A DNA stretch of 64,000 nucleotides from Nocardioides sp. zg-DK7169 (GCF_013155365.1 NZ_JABJRA010000005.1:248001-312000), one strand, 5' to 3'; numbered from the stretch's first letter, positions 53,383 through 62,030 are shown. Program-made: numbers and translations. The notes: a model not told the origin generated them from the letters alone.

Positions 53383-54270
53383 ATGACGTCCCCCACCGTG
53401 CTCGTCACCGGCGCCACCGGCTTCGTCGGGCGCCGTCTGGTGCCCGCGCTGCTCGACAGCGGCCACCGGGTCAAGGCGATGACGCGTCACCCCGACACCT
53501 ACCGGGGCCCCGGCGAGCCGGTCTTCGGCGACGTGCACGACCCGGGCACCCTCGGGCCGGCGCTGGAGGACGTGGACGTCGCGATCTACCTCGTGCACTC
53601 CCTCGACGACGACGACTTCGAGCGCAAGGACGCCGACGCGGCCCGCGGATTCGGGATCGCCGCGGCCGCCAACGGGGCGCGCCAGCTGGTCTACCTCGGC
53701 GGGCTCGGCTCCGAGGACGAGACGCTCTCCCCGCACCTGCGCTCGCGCCGCGAGGTGGAGGACCTGCTCGGGGAGGCCGGCGTACCGGTGACGGTGCTGC
53801 GCGCCGCGATCGTCGTGGGCGCGGGGGGCATCTCCTGGGAGATGACCCGGCGCCTGGTCAAGAACCTGCCCGCGATGGTGGTGCCCCGGTGGGCCGCGAC
53901 GCTGACCCAGCCGATCGCGATCGACGACGTGGTGCGCTACCTGGCGGGGGTCGTCGACAACGAGGCCGCGACGGGGCGGGTGCTCGAGATCGGCGGCGCC
54001 GACCAGCTGACCTACCTGGAGATGCTCCAGCAGGCGGCGCGCGAGATGCACGGGCGCCGGCTGCCGATCCTGCAGGCCCCCGTCGGGACGCCGGTGCTGT
54101 CGTCGTGGTGGATCAAGCTGGTCACCGGGGTGGACACCACCACCGCCGCCAACCTGATCGAGTCGATGGGCAACCGGGTGGTGGTCACCGACCCCGCGAT
54201 CCGCGAGATCGTGCCGGGCGAGCCGCTGGCCTACGCCGACGCGGTACGCCGCGCGCTCGCGGAGGACTGA
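53383..54270 (+). CDS. NAD(P)-binding NmrA/atypical SDR family protein
   Basis: 295 residues. Dinucleotide-binding GATGFVGRRLVPALLDSGHR at the N-terminus, AIYLVHSLDDDDFERKDADA, and QLVYLGGLGSEDETLSPHLR where the tyrosine-lysine pair of classic SDRs is altered. Later parts (VTVLRAAIVVGAGGISWEMT, QPIAIDDVVRYLAGVVDN) match the group often annotated as DUF2867-linked or NAD(P)H-binding proteins. It may act as a redox-sensing or sugar/quinone-modifying protein; no function can be assigned. Confidence 0.8.
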   Translation: MTSPTVLVTGATGFVGRRLVPALLDSGHRVKAMTRHPDTYRGPGEPVFGDVHDPGTLGPALEDVDVAIYLVHSLDDDDFERKDADAARGFGIAAAANGARQLVYLGGLGSEDETLSPHLRSRREVEDLLGEAGVPVTVLRAAIVVGAGGISWEMTRRLVKNLPAMVVPRWAATLTQPIAIDDVVRYLAGVVDNEAATGRVLEIGGADQLTYLEMLQQAAREMHGRRLPILQAPVGTPVLSSWWIKLVTGVDTTTAANLIESMGNRVVVTDPAIREIVPGEPLAYADAVRRALAED

Positions 54271-54294
54271 GGGGGCCCAGGCAGGCCGGGCGGC

Positions 54295-54993
54295 TCAGGC
54301 GCCGAAGACCAGCGGGAGCACCAGCAGCATCGACAGCGACCACGTGCAGTGGGTCAGGATCGGCCCGAGGATGCCGCCCGAGGCGCGGCGCTCCAGCCCG
54401 ACGACCACGCCGAGCAGCAGGGCCGCGAAGGACAGCATCAGGTTGCCGGTCGCCAGCGTCGCGACGCCGTAGGCCAGCGTCGTCCAGGCGACCGGGTGCC
54501 GCGGGATCGCGGCGTACACGGCGCCGCGGAAGAACAGCTCCTCGGCCACGCCGTTGGCCGCCGTGATCACCACCAGCAGCGGGACCGACCCCTGGTCGGC
54601 GAAGTCGAGCACCGAGCTGACCTGGCCGGAGAGCCAGGGCAGCTCGCGCACGGCCAGGCCGCCGACGACGAACAGGCCGGCCAGCCCGGCCCCCAGGGCG
54701 ATCGGTGTCGCCCAGGGCCGGACCAGCTCGTCACGTCGCGCGATGCGGCCCAGGTGCAGGGGCCCGGAGCAGAACGCCCCGAGCGCCCACACACCGGCGA
54801 GCCCGAACGTCGCGGGGTAGAACCAGGCATTGCCCGGCTCGATCCGCAGCGACAGCCCGAGCACGACGGCGCCGACGAGCACGAACCCGGCGGTGACCAG
54901 CTGGCGGCGGCGCAGCGCTGCGGGCGTCTCGCGATGATCGCGCGGGACGACCTCCCACAGGGAGCGCTGCAACCAGCTGCGCACCGGGCTCAT
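54295..54993 (-). CDS. CPBP-family intramembrane metalloprotease
   Basis: 232 residues, about six membrane helices. The catalytic EExxxR motif is in NGVAEELFFRGAVYAAI, with the later histidine in GPILTHCTWSLSMLL; both are needed for the CAAX-protease/bacteriocin-processing (Abi) fold. It cuts substrates within the membrane; substrate unknown. Its -10 element TAGTCT overlaps the stop codon of the DEAD-box helicase gene upstream. Confidence 0.85.
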   Translation of the reverse strand: MSPVRSWLQRSLWEVVPRDHRETPAALRRRQLVTAGFVLVGAVVLGLSLRIEPGNAWFYPATFGLAGVWALGAFCSGPLHLGRIARRDELVRPWATPIALGAGLAGLFVVGGLAVRELPWLSGQVSSVLDFADQGSVPLLVVITAANGVAEELFFRGAVYAAIPRHPVAWTTLAYGVATLATGNLMLSFAALLLGVVVGLERRASGGILGPILTHCTWSLSMLLVLPLVFGA

Positions 54994-55001
54994 GGCTTTC
55001 G

Positions 55002-55007
55002 AGACTA
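55002..55007 (-). promoter_or_regulatory. -10 element of the CPBP protease, overlapping the helicase stop codon
   Basis: TAGTCT on the minus strand ends 8 nt before the ATG at 54993; its TAG is the stop codon (55005-55007) of the DEAD-box helicase. Confidence 0.45.
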
Positions 55008-56495
55008 GCGGCGACCCGAGGAGAAGCTCGCCGCGCTGTGGCTGCCACCGGTGGCGCTGCCACCGCTGCTGCCGCCACGGGCCGGGCGGCCCGAACGGCC
55101 CGCACCGGCGGGCTTGCTGGCCGACCGGGAGCCGGACTGGCCGCCGGAGCGACCGCCGCCCTGGCCGCCGCGGCTCGAGGACTGGCCCGAGCCCGACGCG
55201 CCGCCGCGGCGCCGGTTGCGACCGCCGCCGTTGCCCGCGGGGCCACCGCTCGACGGACGACGGCCGGGGGCCTGCGCCGGAACCTCGAGCTCGAGGCCGC
55301 CGATGACGATGGTGCGCTCGCCGGGGGCCAGCGTGGTGAGCATCGGGTGCTTCGGGCCGTCGATCTTGGTGATGGTGGGCTTGATGCCCGCCGCACGGGT
55401 CAGGTCGCGCACGTCGCGGACCTGGTCGTCGGTCATCAGCGTGATCACGGTGCCCGCGGCACCGGCGCGCGCCGTACGGCCCGAGCGGTGCAGGTAGGCC
55501 TTGTGCTCGGCCGGCGGGTCGGCGTGGATCACGAGGGCCACGTCGTCGACGTGGATGCCGCGCGCCGCGATGTCGGTGGCGACCAGGGTGCTGGCCTTGC
55601 CGGCGTGGAAGGCGTCCATGTTGCGGGTGCGGGCGTTCTGGCTGAGGTTGCCGTGCAGCTCGACGGTCGGGACGCCGGACTTGTTCAGCTGGCGGGTCAG
55701 CGCCTTGGCGCCGTGCTTGGTGCGGGTGAAGACCACGGTGCGGCCCGGCGCGCTGGCCAGGTCGACCAGGACCGACACGCGCTGTTCGCGGGGCAGGTGC
55801 AGGACGTGGTGGTCCATCGTCGAGACCGGCGACTGGGCCGAGTCGGCCTCGTGGGTCACCGGCTGGTTCAGGAACCGCTTGACCAGCACGTTGATGCCGT
55901 TGTCGAGGGTCGCCGAGAACAGCAGGCGCTGGCCCTCGCGGGGGGTCTTGTCCATGATCCGGCGCACGGCCGGCAGGAAGCCGAGGTCGGCCATGTGGTC
56001 GGCCTCGTCGAGGATGGTGACCTCGATCGAGCCGAGGTCGCAGTGACCCTGACTGATCAGGTCCTCGAGGCGGCCCGGGCAGGCCAGGACGATGTCCACG
56101 CCGCGGCGCAGGCCGGCGACCTGGGGGTTCTGCCCGACGCCGCCGAAGATGGTCTGGGTGGTGAGGCCCGCGGCAGCGGCCAGCGGGTCCAGCGCCTCCT
56201 TGATCTGGCCGACCAGCTCACGGGTCGGGGCCAGGATCAGGGCGCGGGGGCGGCCGGCGGCCGAGCGGCGACCGGCGGAACGCAGCCGGGTCACCAGCGG
56301 GAGCAGGAACGCGTAGGTCTTGCCGGAGCCGGTGCGGCCACGGCCGAGCACGTCGCGCCCGGCCATGGAGTCGGGAAGAGTCGCCGCCTGGATCGGCGAG
56401 GGGACCGTGATGCCGCGCTCGGTGAGCAGGGCGACGAGGTCGGAGGGCACGCCGAGATCGGCGAAGGAAGAGGAAGACAAGGAAATATCACTCAC
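55005..56495 (-). CDS. DEAD-box ATP-dependent RNA helicase with Gly/Arg-rich tail
   Basis: 496 residues from a GTG at 56493-56495. Motifs in order: Q-motif (ITVPSPIQAATLPDSMAGRD), Walker A GRGRTGSGKTYAF, PTRELVGQI, DEAD in ILDEADHMADLGF, SAT in LLFSATLDNG, then VVFTRTKHGAKAL, VATDIAARGIHVDDV and HRSGRTARAG. The last 85 residues are a low-complexity RNA-binding tail rich in Gly, Ser and Arg (GGGRNRRRGGASG). It unwinds structured RNA, for example in ribosome assembly or at low temperature. The first dozen codons are unusually A+T-rich for this genome, which should ease initiation. Confidence 0.92.
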   Translation of the reverse strand: MSDISLSSSSFADLGVPSDLVALLTERGITVPSPIQAATLPDSMAGRDVLGRGRTGSGKTYAFLLPLVTRLRSAGRRSAAGRPRALILAPTRELVGQIKEALDPLAAAAGLTTQTIFGGVGQNPQVAGLRRGVDIVLACPGRLEDLISQGHCDLGSIEVTILDEADHMADLGFLPAVRRIMDKTPREGQRLLFSATLDNGINVLVKRFLNQPVTHEADSAQSPVSTMDHHVLHLPREQRVSVLVDLASAPGRTVVFTRTKHGAKALTRQLNKSGVPTVELHGNLSQNARTRNMDAFHAGKASTLVATDIAARGIHVDDVALVIHADPPAEHKAYLHRSGRTARAGAAGTVITLMTDDQVRDVRDLTRAAGIKPTITKIDGPKHPMLTTLAPGERTIVIGGLELEVPAQAPGRRPSSGGPAGNGGGRNRRRGGASGSGQSSSRGGQGGGRSGGQSGSRSASKPAGAGRSGRPARGGSSGGSATGGSHSAASFSSGRR

Positions 56496-56796
56496 TGTGG
56501 CGGTGTCTCGCCAGAAGAAGGGGCTCGTCCGGCTCCGGTGACGGAGCCACAGGGACGAACAGCAGGCCCGAGGCAAGACAGGACGGGCCGCGTGTGCAGC
56601 GTACGGCGCCCCGCCCCCATCTCTCGCATCCCCGCGCCGCCTGCTGGGTCACACGGGCCTTCCGCGAGTCGGCCCGTGTGGTGGCGCGAGTCGGCGCTTG
56701 TGGTGTGCCGCTCGACCGACGGGAGGGTGGTTCGGCACCAATGGCGCGCCGGGCCGGCCAGATGCCGTCCCGGCGCACCAATCGTGTCGACAGCGG
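56496..56796. other. 301-bp gap between csbD and the DEAD-box helicase
   Basis: Contains the 5' region of the helicase gene (56496-56600) with no convincing ribosome site, and a pair of dispersed-repeat units at 56664-56705. I see no open reading frame with coding character, no RNA gene and no clear riboswitch. Confidence 0.5.
56664..56705. repeat. Two ~22-bp units of the GCGAGTCGGC-type repeat
   Basis: GCGAGTCGGCCCGTGTGGTG (56664-56683) and GCGAGTCGGCGCTTGTGGTG (56686-56705), 22 bp apart. Nearly the same units occur at 59099-59136. Confidence 0.75.
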
Positions 56797-56988
56797 CTAC
56801 TTCAGGCCGTCCTTCAGGTCCTTGGCGGCGTCCTTGACGTGCTCGCCGGCCTGCTTCACGCCGGCGGACGCCTGGTCGCCCTTGCCCTCGGCCTGGAGGT
56901 CGCGGTCCCCGGTGGCCTCCCCGGTCTTCTCCTTGCCTTTGCCGCCGAACTCCTCGGCCTTGTTCTTCGCCTTGTCGGTGAATCCCAT
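56797..56988 (-). CDS. CsbD-family small stress protein
   Basis: 63 residues, highly charged and helical, with the family pattern GFTDKAKNKAEEFGGKGKEK and GDRDLQAEGKGDQASAGVKQ. In Bacillus subtilis CsbD is made under sigma-B in general stress; the molecular role is unknown, and it is largely disordered. A strong GAGGAGGAATCG ribosome site precedes the ATG, which suggests high expression when induced. It lies 51 bp from the start side of the monooxygenase's 3' end, on the same strand. Confidence 0.88.
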   Translation of the reverse strand: MGFTDKAKNKAEEFGGKGKEKTGEATGDRDLQAEGKGDQASAGVKQAGEHVKDAAKDLKDGLK

Positions 56989-57039
56989 CGATTCCTCCTC
57001 GAACGTTGCGGACCCTTCCGGTACCCGTTCGGGCGAACT

Positions 57040-58506
57040 TCAGGTGAAGCGGAGCACCCCGTCGTCGATCCGGTCGCGCCGGATGGTGCGCACGTCGGTG
57101 AGGTAGTTCTGCTTCAGCATCCACGGCGCGCGGTCGCCCTGGCGCGGCAGCCGGTCCAGCGCCCGCAGCACGTAGCCGGACTGGAAGTCCATGAACGGGC
57201 GCTCGCCCACGCCCGGCTCGCGCACGGGTACGACGCTGCGCGCGCCGCGCTCGTCGAGGTGGCGCAGCAGGCGTGCGACGTACTCGCTGACCAGGTCGGC
57301 CTTGAGCGTCCAGGAGGCGTTGGTGTAGCCGATCGTGTAGACGAAGTTGGGCACGCCGCTGAGCATCAGCGCCTTATAGGCCATCGTCTCCGACAGCGTG
57401 ACCGGCTCGCCGTCGACACTGAGCGCGATCCCGCCGAACGGCAGCAGCCGCAGCCCGGTCGCGGTGACCACGACGTCGGCCTCCAGCTCCTGCCCGGAGG
57501 CGAGCCGGATGCCGCGCTCGGTGAAGGTGTCGATCGTGTCGGTCACGACGGAGGCCCCGCCGCTGCGGATGGCGCGGAACAGGTCACCGTCCGGCACGAA
57601 GCACAGCCGCTGGTCCCACGGGTCGTAGCTGGGCCGGAAGTGGGTGTCCACGTCGACCTCGGGCGGCAGCTGGGCGGCGACGCCGGAGCGGATCAGCCGC
57701 TTCACGACGCCCGGACGGCGCCGCGCGACCTGGTAGAACGCGACCGCCTGGAGGATGTTCTTCCACCGCACCACCGGGAACGCCAGGCGCGCCGGCAGCC
57801 GGTCGAGCACCTTGGCGACCGGGTCGCGGCCCGGCCGGGACAGGACGTACGTCGGGGAGCGCTGCAGCATCGTCACGTGCTTCGCGTCCGCGGCCAGGGC
57901 CGGGACCAGCGTGATGGCGGTGGCCCCGCTGCCGATCACCACGACCCGCTTGCCGGCGTGGTCGAGGTCCTCGGGCCAGTGCTGGGGGTGCACGACCTCC
58001 CCGTCGTACCGCTCGATGCCGGGCAGCTCGGGGGTGTGGCCGCTCTCGTAGTCGTAGTAGCCCGAGCAGCAGTGCACGAAGCCGGCGGTCAGGGTGAGCT
58101 CCTCGCCGCCTCGGTCGACCCGCACCCGCCAGCGGGCGCTCGCGGAGTCCCAGTCGGCGCTCACGACCCGGTGCCCGTAGCGCACCAGACGGTCCACGCC
58201 GCGCTCGCGGGCGACGGTGCGGACGTAGTCGAGGATCGACGCGCCGTCGGCCAGCGCGGTGTCGCCCACCCAGGGCCGCCAGCGGTAGCCGAAGGTGAAC
58301 ATGTCGGAGTCCGAGCGGATCCCGGGATAGCGGAACAGGTCCCAGGTGCCGCCGCTGACGTCGCGGGCCTCGAGCACCGCCAGGCTGCGCCCGGGGTGGT
58401 GCTCGCGCAGCTGCGCGGCGGCGCCGAGGCCGGACAGACCGGCCCCGATCACCAGGACGTCGACGTGCTCGGGGGCGGGCCCGGGAGTAGTGGGGTCGGC
58501 GCTCAT
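57040..58506 (-). CDS. Flavin-containing monooxygenase (Baeyer-Villiger-type)
   Basis: 488 residues. FAD Rossmann motif VIGAGLSGLGAAAQLREHHP at the N-terminus, the BVMO-like fingerprint near YDGEVVHPQHWPEDLDHAGK, and the NADPH Rossmann motif VVVIGSGATAITLVPALA. Other conserved stretches are GGTWDLFRYPGIRSDSDMFT and VVTATGLRLLPFGGIALSV. It inserts oxygen into ketones or hydroxylates amines or sulphides using NADPH and O2. Transcribed alone, with TACGCT 6 nt before the ATG. Confidence 0.9.
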   Translation of the reverse strand: MSADPTTPGPAPEHVDVLVIGAGLSGLGAAAQLREHHPGRSLAVLEARDVSGGTWDLFRYPGIRSDSDMFTFGYRWRPWVGDTALADGASILDYVRTVARERGVDRLVRYGHRVVSADWDSASARWRVRVDRGGEELTLTAGFVHCCSGYYDYESGHTPELPGIERYDGEVVHPQHWPEDLDHAGKRVVVIGSGATAITLVPALAADAKHVTMLQRSPTYVLSRPGRDPVAKVLDRLPARLAFPVVRWKNILQAVAFYQVARRRPGVVKRLIRSGVAAQLPPEVDVDTHFRPSYDPWDQRLCFVPDGDLFRAIRSGGASVVTDTIDTFTERGIRLASGQELEADVVVTATGLRLLPFGGIALSVDGEPVTLSETMAYKALMLSGVPNFVYTIGYTNASWTLKADLVSEYVARLLRHLDERGARSVVPVREPGVGERPFMDFQSGYVLRALDRLPRQGDRAPWMLKQNYLTDVRTIRRDRIDDGVLRFT

Positions 58507-58512
58507 GCCCGC

Positions 58513-58518
58513 AGCGTA
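58513..58518 (-). promoter_or_regulatory. -10 element of the flavin monooxygenase gene
   Basis: TACGCT on the minus strand ends 6 nt before the ATG at 58506. Confidence 0.5.
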
Positions 58519-58564
58519 GGGCGGGGCCGATGAGCCTGCCGGCGCCGACTCGGCCAGCGGCGGC

Positions 58565-59002
58565 TCAGGACTCCGGCAGGTAGTGGGTCCAGGGCCGGCT
58601 CAGCGCGAAGACGCGACCGGTGATCTCGCGGGGCACGATCTCGACGACGTTGTACTTCGCGGTCCCGACCCAGGGCCGCAGCGGGAGGTTGTCGGCGCGG
58701 TGCGCCTCGTCCTCCTCGAGCAGCCGGGCGGTGCCGCGCACGACCACGCTGCGCGCCTGCTCGTCGTCCATCTCGTCGATCTCGAGGACGACCTCGCCGT
58801 GCATCACGACGCTGAGCAGCTTCTCGCCCTCGGCGGTGCGGAACAGCAGCGTGTCGTGGTCCACCGCGTAGTTGATCGGGACCAGGTGGACCTCGTCGAC
58901 GAGCCGGAACGCCATGCGCGCCAGCTCGTGGGAGCGCAGCATCCGCCAGCACTCCTCGGTGTCCAGGACCGTCACCATCTCGTCGCCCACCGACATCGGC
59001 AC
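58565..59002 (-). CDS. Pyridoxamine-5'-phosphate-oxidase-like (split-barrel) flavoprotein
   Basis: 145 residues. Split-barrel FMN-binding fold with LDTEECWRMLRSHELARMAF at the N-terminus, HLVPINYAVDHDTLLFRTAE, VVMHGEVVLEIDEMDDEQAR and SVVVRGTARLLEEDEA. The C-terminal VVEIVPREITGRVFALSRPW is typical of the short actinobacterial PNPOx-like group that binds F420, FMN or haem. Cofactor and reaction are not determinable here. An AGGAGGAAGT ribosome site precedes the ATG. Confidence 0.82.
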   Translation of the reverse strand: MPMSVGDEMVTVLDTEECWRMLRSHELARMAFRLVDEVHLVPINYAVDHDTLLFRTAEGEKLLSVVMHGEVVLEIDEMDDEQARSVVVRGTARLLEEDEAHRADNLPLRPWVGTAKYNVVEIVPREITGRVFALSRPWTHYLPES

Positions 59003-59098
59003 TTCCTCCTCGTGCTGTCCCCGCGGTTCCAGGGGCCTGCGACCAACCTAGGTCGCGTCGTCGGGCCGGCACAGGGCCGGAGGTCCCGGTCCTTCGCC

Positions 59099-59230
59099 GA
59101 GTCGGCGCTCGTGGTGGCGCGAGTCGGCGCTCGTGGCGCACCCAAGTCTCGGCTCGAGCGTCAGAACTCTCGACTCGACCGGGCGGAAGTCTCGACTCGA
59201 CCGGGCGGAAGTCTCGACTCGACGGATCAG
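59099..59230. repeat. Composite tandem repeat: GAGTCGGCGCTCGTGG units plus four ~22-bp CTCGACTCGACC units
   Basis: Left part: GTCGGCGCTCGTGG at 59101-59114 and 59123-59136 (22-bp period). Right part: four units at 59144-59164, 59165-59186, 59187-59208 and 59209-59230 with core AAGTCTCGACTCGACCGGGC. The last unit contains the stop codon (59227-59229) of the amidotransferase gene. Confidence 0.85.
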
Positions 59231-59970
59231 CGGGCGAAGAGGTCCACGAACCGGGCGAGCAGGCGCGGGGGCTCGGTCACCACGGCGGAGCGGGCGTGGG
59301 CGATCAGCTCGGCCTCCTCGAGCGGCTCGAAGTAGCCGTGGTGGCGGTAGATCTCGATGCGCTTCACCAGGCCGTCGTCGTCGAGCTCGGGATGGAACTG
59401 GGTGGCGTAGACGCGGGAGCCGAGCCGGAACGCCTGCACCGGGCAGGTCTCGGAGGAGGCCAGCAGCACCGCGCCCTCGGGCAGCCGGCTGACCGCCTCC
59501 TTGTGGCCGACGAACGCCTGGAACTCCGGCGGCATCGTGCCCAGCAGCGGATCGACCGCACCGGCCTCGGTGAGCCGGACCGTCACCGCGCCGATCGGCT
59601 CGCCGTGCTCGCGGTCGACGTGCCCGCCGCGCAGCCCGCCGAGCGTGCCGATGCCGTAGCAGGCGCCCAGGAACGGCGTGTCCGCCTCGACCACCCGCTC
59701 GGCCAGCGCGCGCAGCTCGACCTCCGCGCGCAGCTGGTCGGGTCCCTTGAGCTGCGGCGGGTCGGTCACGGTGTACGGCCCGCCGCCGAGCACGATCCCG
59801 GACCAGTCCTCGAGGTCGAGGTCCCCGACGGCGTCCGCCAGCGACCCGCGGTCCAGGCGCACCCGTCGTACGTCGCGCTCCTCCAGGCCGGCGCACCGCA
59901 GGACCGCGGCGTACTCGGCATCGGCGGCGTCGTCCTCGGGGCGGGTGCCCAGGAACAGGAACGGCCTCAT
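59227..59970 (-). CDS. Class I glutamine amidotransferase-like protein
   Basis: 247 residues. Nucleophile C104 in PFLGACYGIGTLGGLRGG and the His-Glu pair in YATQFHPELDDDGLVKR. The N-terminus is MRPFLFLGTRPEDDAADAEY. The layout matches the GuaA-like stand-alone amidotransferases annotated as GMP synthase-like or glutamine amidotransferase, which lack the ATP pyrophosphatase half. It probably hydrolyses a gamma-glutamyl bond, but the acceptor or partner is unknown. A GGAG ribosome site precedes the ATG. The 3' end lies within a tandem repeat. Confidence 0.82.
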   Translation of the reverse strand: MRPFLFLGTRPEDDAADAEYAAVLRCAGLEERDVRRVRLDRGSLADAVGDLDLEDWSGIVLGGGPYTVTDPPQLKGPDQLRAEVELRALAERVVEADTPFLGACYGIGTLGGLRGGHVDREHGEPIGAVTVRLTEAGAVDPLLGTMPPEFQAFVGHKEAVSRLPEGAVLLASSETCPVQAFRLGSRVYATQFHPELDDDGLVKRIEIYRHHGYFEPLEEAELIAHARSAVVTEPPRLLARFVDLFAR

Positions 59971-60025
59971 GTCGTCTCCACCCGCGTCGTGTCCATCAGC
60001 CCCCGGTGTCCCGTCGGGCTCAGGT

Positions 60026-61183
60026 TCAGGCCTGGACCGCGACCCCGCGCTCGAGCAGGCCGTCGACGTCGGCGATCCCCCAGGCGCTGAGCGCCGCGCG
60101 GGTCTGGGCGCCGGCGGTGGCCGGGGGCGGCGTACCGATGGTGGCGCGGGTCCGCGAGAAGCGGGGCGCGGGCTGCGGCTGGAGGAAGCCGTCCTTCTCC
60201 ACGAACACCTCGCGCGCCGCCATGTGCGGGTGCGTGGCCGCCTCGCTGATCGGGATGATGCCGGCCACGCACGCGTCGGTGCCCTCGAAGAGCTCCACCC
60301 ACTCGGCCTGGGTGCGGCTCAGGAACGCCTCGGTGATCAGCCGGCGCAGCTCGTCGGTGCGCTCGAGCTCGAACTGGCCGGGCGCGCGGTCCTTGATGCC
60401 GAGCAGGGTCACGAAGGCGTCGAAGAACTGCGGCTCCAGCGCGCCGACCGACATGTGCCGGCCGTCGGAGGTCTCGTAGATGTCGTAGAACGGCATCCCG
60501 CCGTCGAGCAGGTTGGCGGCGCGCTCCTCGGTGAAGGTGCCCATCGCGAGGAACGCCGCGCCCATCGCGTTGAGGTGGGCGGTGCCGTCGACGATCGCCG
60601 CGTCGACGACCTGGCCGCGGCCCGAGACCTTCGCCTCGAGGAGGGCGGCGAGGATGCCGATCACGAGGTACGTCGAGCCGCCGCCGAAGTCGCCGACCAG
60701 GTTGGTCGGGAAGTGCGGGCGGCTCTTGTCCTGCCCGAGGCCGTGCAGCGCACCGGTGATCGCGATGTAGTTCATGTCGTGCCCGGCCGCCTGGGCCAGC
60801 GGGCCGTCCTGTCCCCAGCCGGTCATCCGGCCGTAGACCAGGCGCGGGTTGACCGCGTGGCAGTCCTCGGGACCGAGGCCGAGGCGCTCGGTGACGCCGG
60901 GGCGCATCCCCTCGACGAGGACGTCGGCGTCGGCGACGAGCTCCAGGACGGTCTTGGTCGCCTCGGGGTCCTTGAGGTTGAGCGCGACGCTGGGACGCCC
61001 ACGGTTGAGCAGGTTGCCCGCGCCGCCGGCCAGCGCCTGGCCGCCCGGCCGCTCGACGCGGATCACGTCGGCGCCGAGGTCGGCGAGGATCATGCACGCG
61101 TGCGGACCGGGCCCGATCCCCGCGATCTCGACGACCTTCACCCCGCGCAGCGGCCCGCTGCCCTGACCCAGTTCGTACGTCAT
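60026..61183 (-). CDS. CaiB/BaiF CoA-transferase family protein (alpha-methylacyl-CoA racemase-like)
   Basis: 385 residues from the ATG at 61181-61183. Conserved stretches are GVKVVEIAGIGPGPHACMIL, DLGADVIRVERPGGQALAGG, LVYGRMTGWGQDGPLAQAAG and GHDMNYIAITGALHGLGQDK, with the catalytic-aspartate region in DFGGGSTYLVIGILAALLEA. The GHDMNY and DFGGGS motifs are typical of alpha-methylacyl-CoA racemase, which interconverts 2-methyl-branched acyl-CoAs before beta-oxidation. A start 12 nt upstream is possible; the chosen ATG follows a CATGAT -10 element by 7 nt. Confidence 0.88.
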   Translation of the reverse strand: MTYELGQGSGPLRGVKVVEIAGIGPGPHACMILADLGADVIRVERPGGQALAGGAGNLLNRGRPSVALNLKDPEATKTVLELVADADVLVEGMRPGVTERLGLGPEDCHAVNPRLVYGRMTGWGQDGPLAQAAGHDMNYIAITGALHGLGQDKSRPHFPTNLVGDFGGGSTYLVIGILAALLEAKVSGRGQVVDAAIVDGTAHLNAMGAAFLAMGTFTEERAANLLDGGMPFYDIYETSDGRHMSVGALEPQFFDAFVTLLGIKDRAPGQFELERTDELRRLITEAFLSRTQAEWVELFEGTDACVAGIIPISEAATHPHMAAREVFVEKDGFLQPQPAPRFSRTRATIGTPPPATAGAQTRAALSAWGIADVDGLLERGVAVQA

Positions 61184-61190
61184 GGCGCCG

Positions 61191-61216
61191 ATCATGACAG
61201 AACCACTGTCACAGTG
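61191..61216 (-). promoter_or_regulatory. Promoter and overlapping palindromes upstream of the CaiB-type gene
   Basis: CATGAT (minus strand, 61191-61196) is a likely -10. Two palindromes overlap just upstream: TGACAG-N5-CTGTCA (61195-61211) and CACTGT-C-ACAGTG (61204-61216). They are probable operator half-sites for an unlinked regulator. Confidence 0.55.
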
Positions 61217-61265
61217 GGAGGGGGTTCCCGGGGGCGTCTCGGCGCGGGGTGGGGCGCGACCGGCG

Positions 61266-62030
61266 TTACAGCCCGGGGGCGGTCGGCAGCACCCGTCGCA
61301 GGAACTCCCGCGTGCGGGGCTCGCGGGGCTCGCTGAAGATCTGCTCCGGCGGGCCCTGCTCGAGGATGCGGCCGCCGTCGAGGAAGCAGACGTGGGTGGC
61401 GACGTCGCGGGCGAAGGCCATCTCGTGGGTGGCGATCACCATCGTGGTGCCGGCGGCCGCCTCGGTGCGGACGATGCCGAGCACCTCGCCGACCAGCTGG
61501 GGGTCCAGCGCCGCGGTGATCTCGTCGAGCAGCAGCAGGCTGGGCCCGGTGCACAGCGCGCGGACCAGGGCGGCGCGCTGCTGCTGGCCGCCGGAGAGCC
61601 GGTCGGGGTGCTTGTCGGCCTCGTCGGCGAGCCCGAAGCGGGCCAGCAGGTCGCGGGCGCGCTCCTCGGCGGCGGCACGCCCGACGCCGTGCACCCGCCG
61701 CGGGGCGAGCGTGCAGTTGTCCAGCACGGTGAGGTGCGGGAAGAGGTTGTAGGCCTGGAAGACCATCCCCATCCGCTGGCGCACCTCGCGCGGGTCGACG
61801 CGCGGGTCGGAGATCTCGCGACCCTCGAAGCGGATCACGCCATCGTCGATGTCCTCGAGCAGGTCGATGCAGCGCAGCAGCGTGGACTTGCCCGAGCCCG
61901 AGGACCCGATCAGGCAGACCACGTCGTGGGGGTTCACGGTCAGCGAGACCCCGTCGAGGACGAGGCGCTCGCCGTAGGGCTTGCGCAGGTCGCGGACCTC
62001 CAGCAGCGGCTCGTTCACAGGACCACTCAC
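61266..62030 (-). CDS. Polar amino acid ABC transporter, ATP-binding protein
   Basis: 254 residues from a GTG at 62028-62030 that overlaps the permease stop (GTGA). Walker A LIGSSGSGKSTLLRCIDLLE, Q-loop VFQAYNLFPHLTVLDN, signature LSGGQQQRAALVRAL, Walker B SLLLLDEITAALDPQLV and H-loop MVIATHEMAFARDV. The sequence is of the GlnQ/HisP type. Energises uptake with the permease and binding protein encoded upstream in the same operon. Confidence 0.92.
   Translation of the reverse strand: MSGPVNEPLLEVRDLRKPYGERLVLDGVSLTVNPHDVVCLIGSSGSGKSTLLRCIDLLEDIDDGVIRFEGREISDPRVDPREVRQRMGMVFQAYNLFPHLTVLDNCTLAPRRVHGVGRAAAEERARDLLARFGLADEADKHPDRLSGGQQQRAALVRALCTGPSLLLLDEITAALDPQLVGEVLGIVRTEAAAGTTMVIATHEMAFARDVATHVCFLDGGRILEQGPPEQIFSEPREPRTREFLRRVLPTAPGL

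Noticed and set aside
56989..57039. Sigma-B-type promoter before csbD (GTTCG ... GGGTAC)
   Set aside because: The two motifs are only about 8 bp apart, too close for a functional -35/-10 pair.
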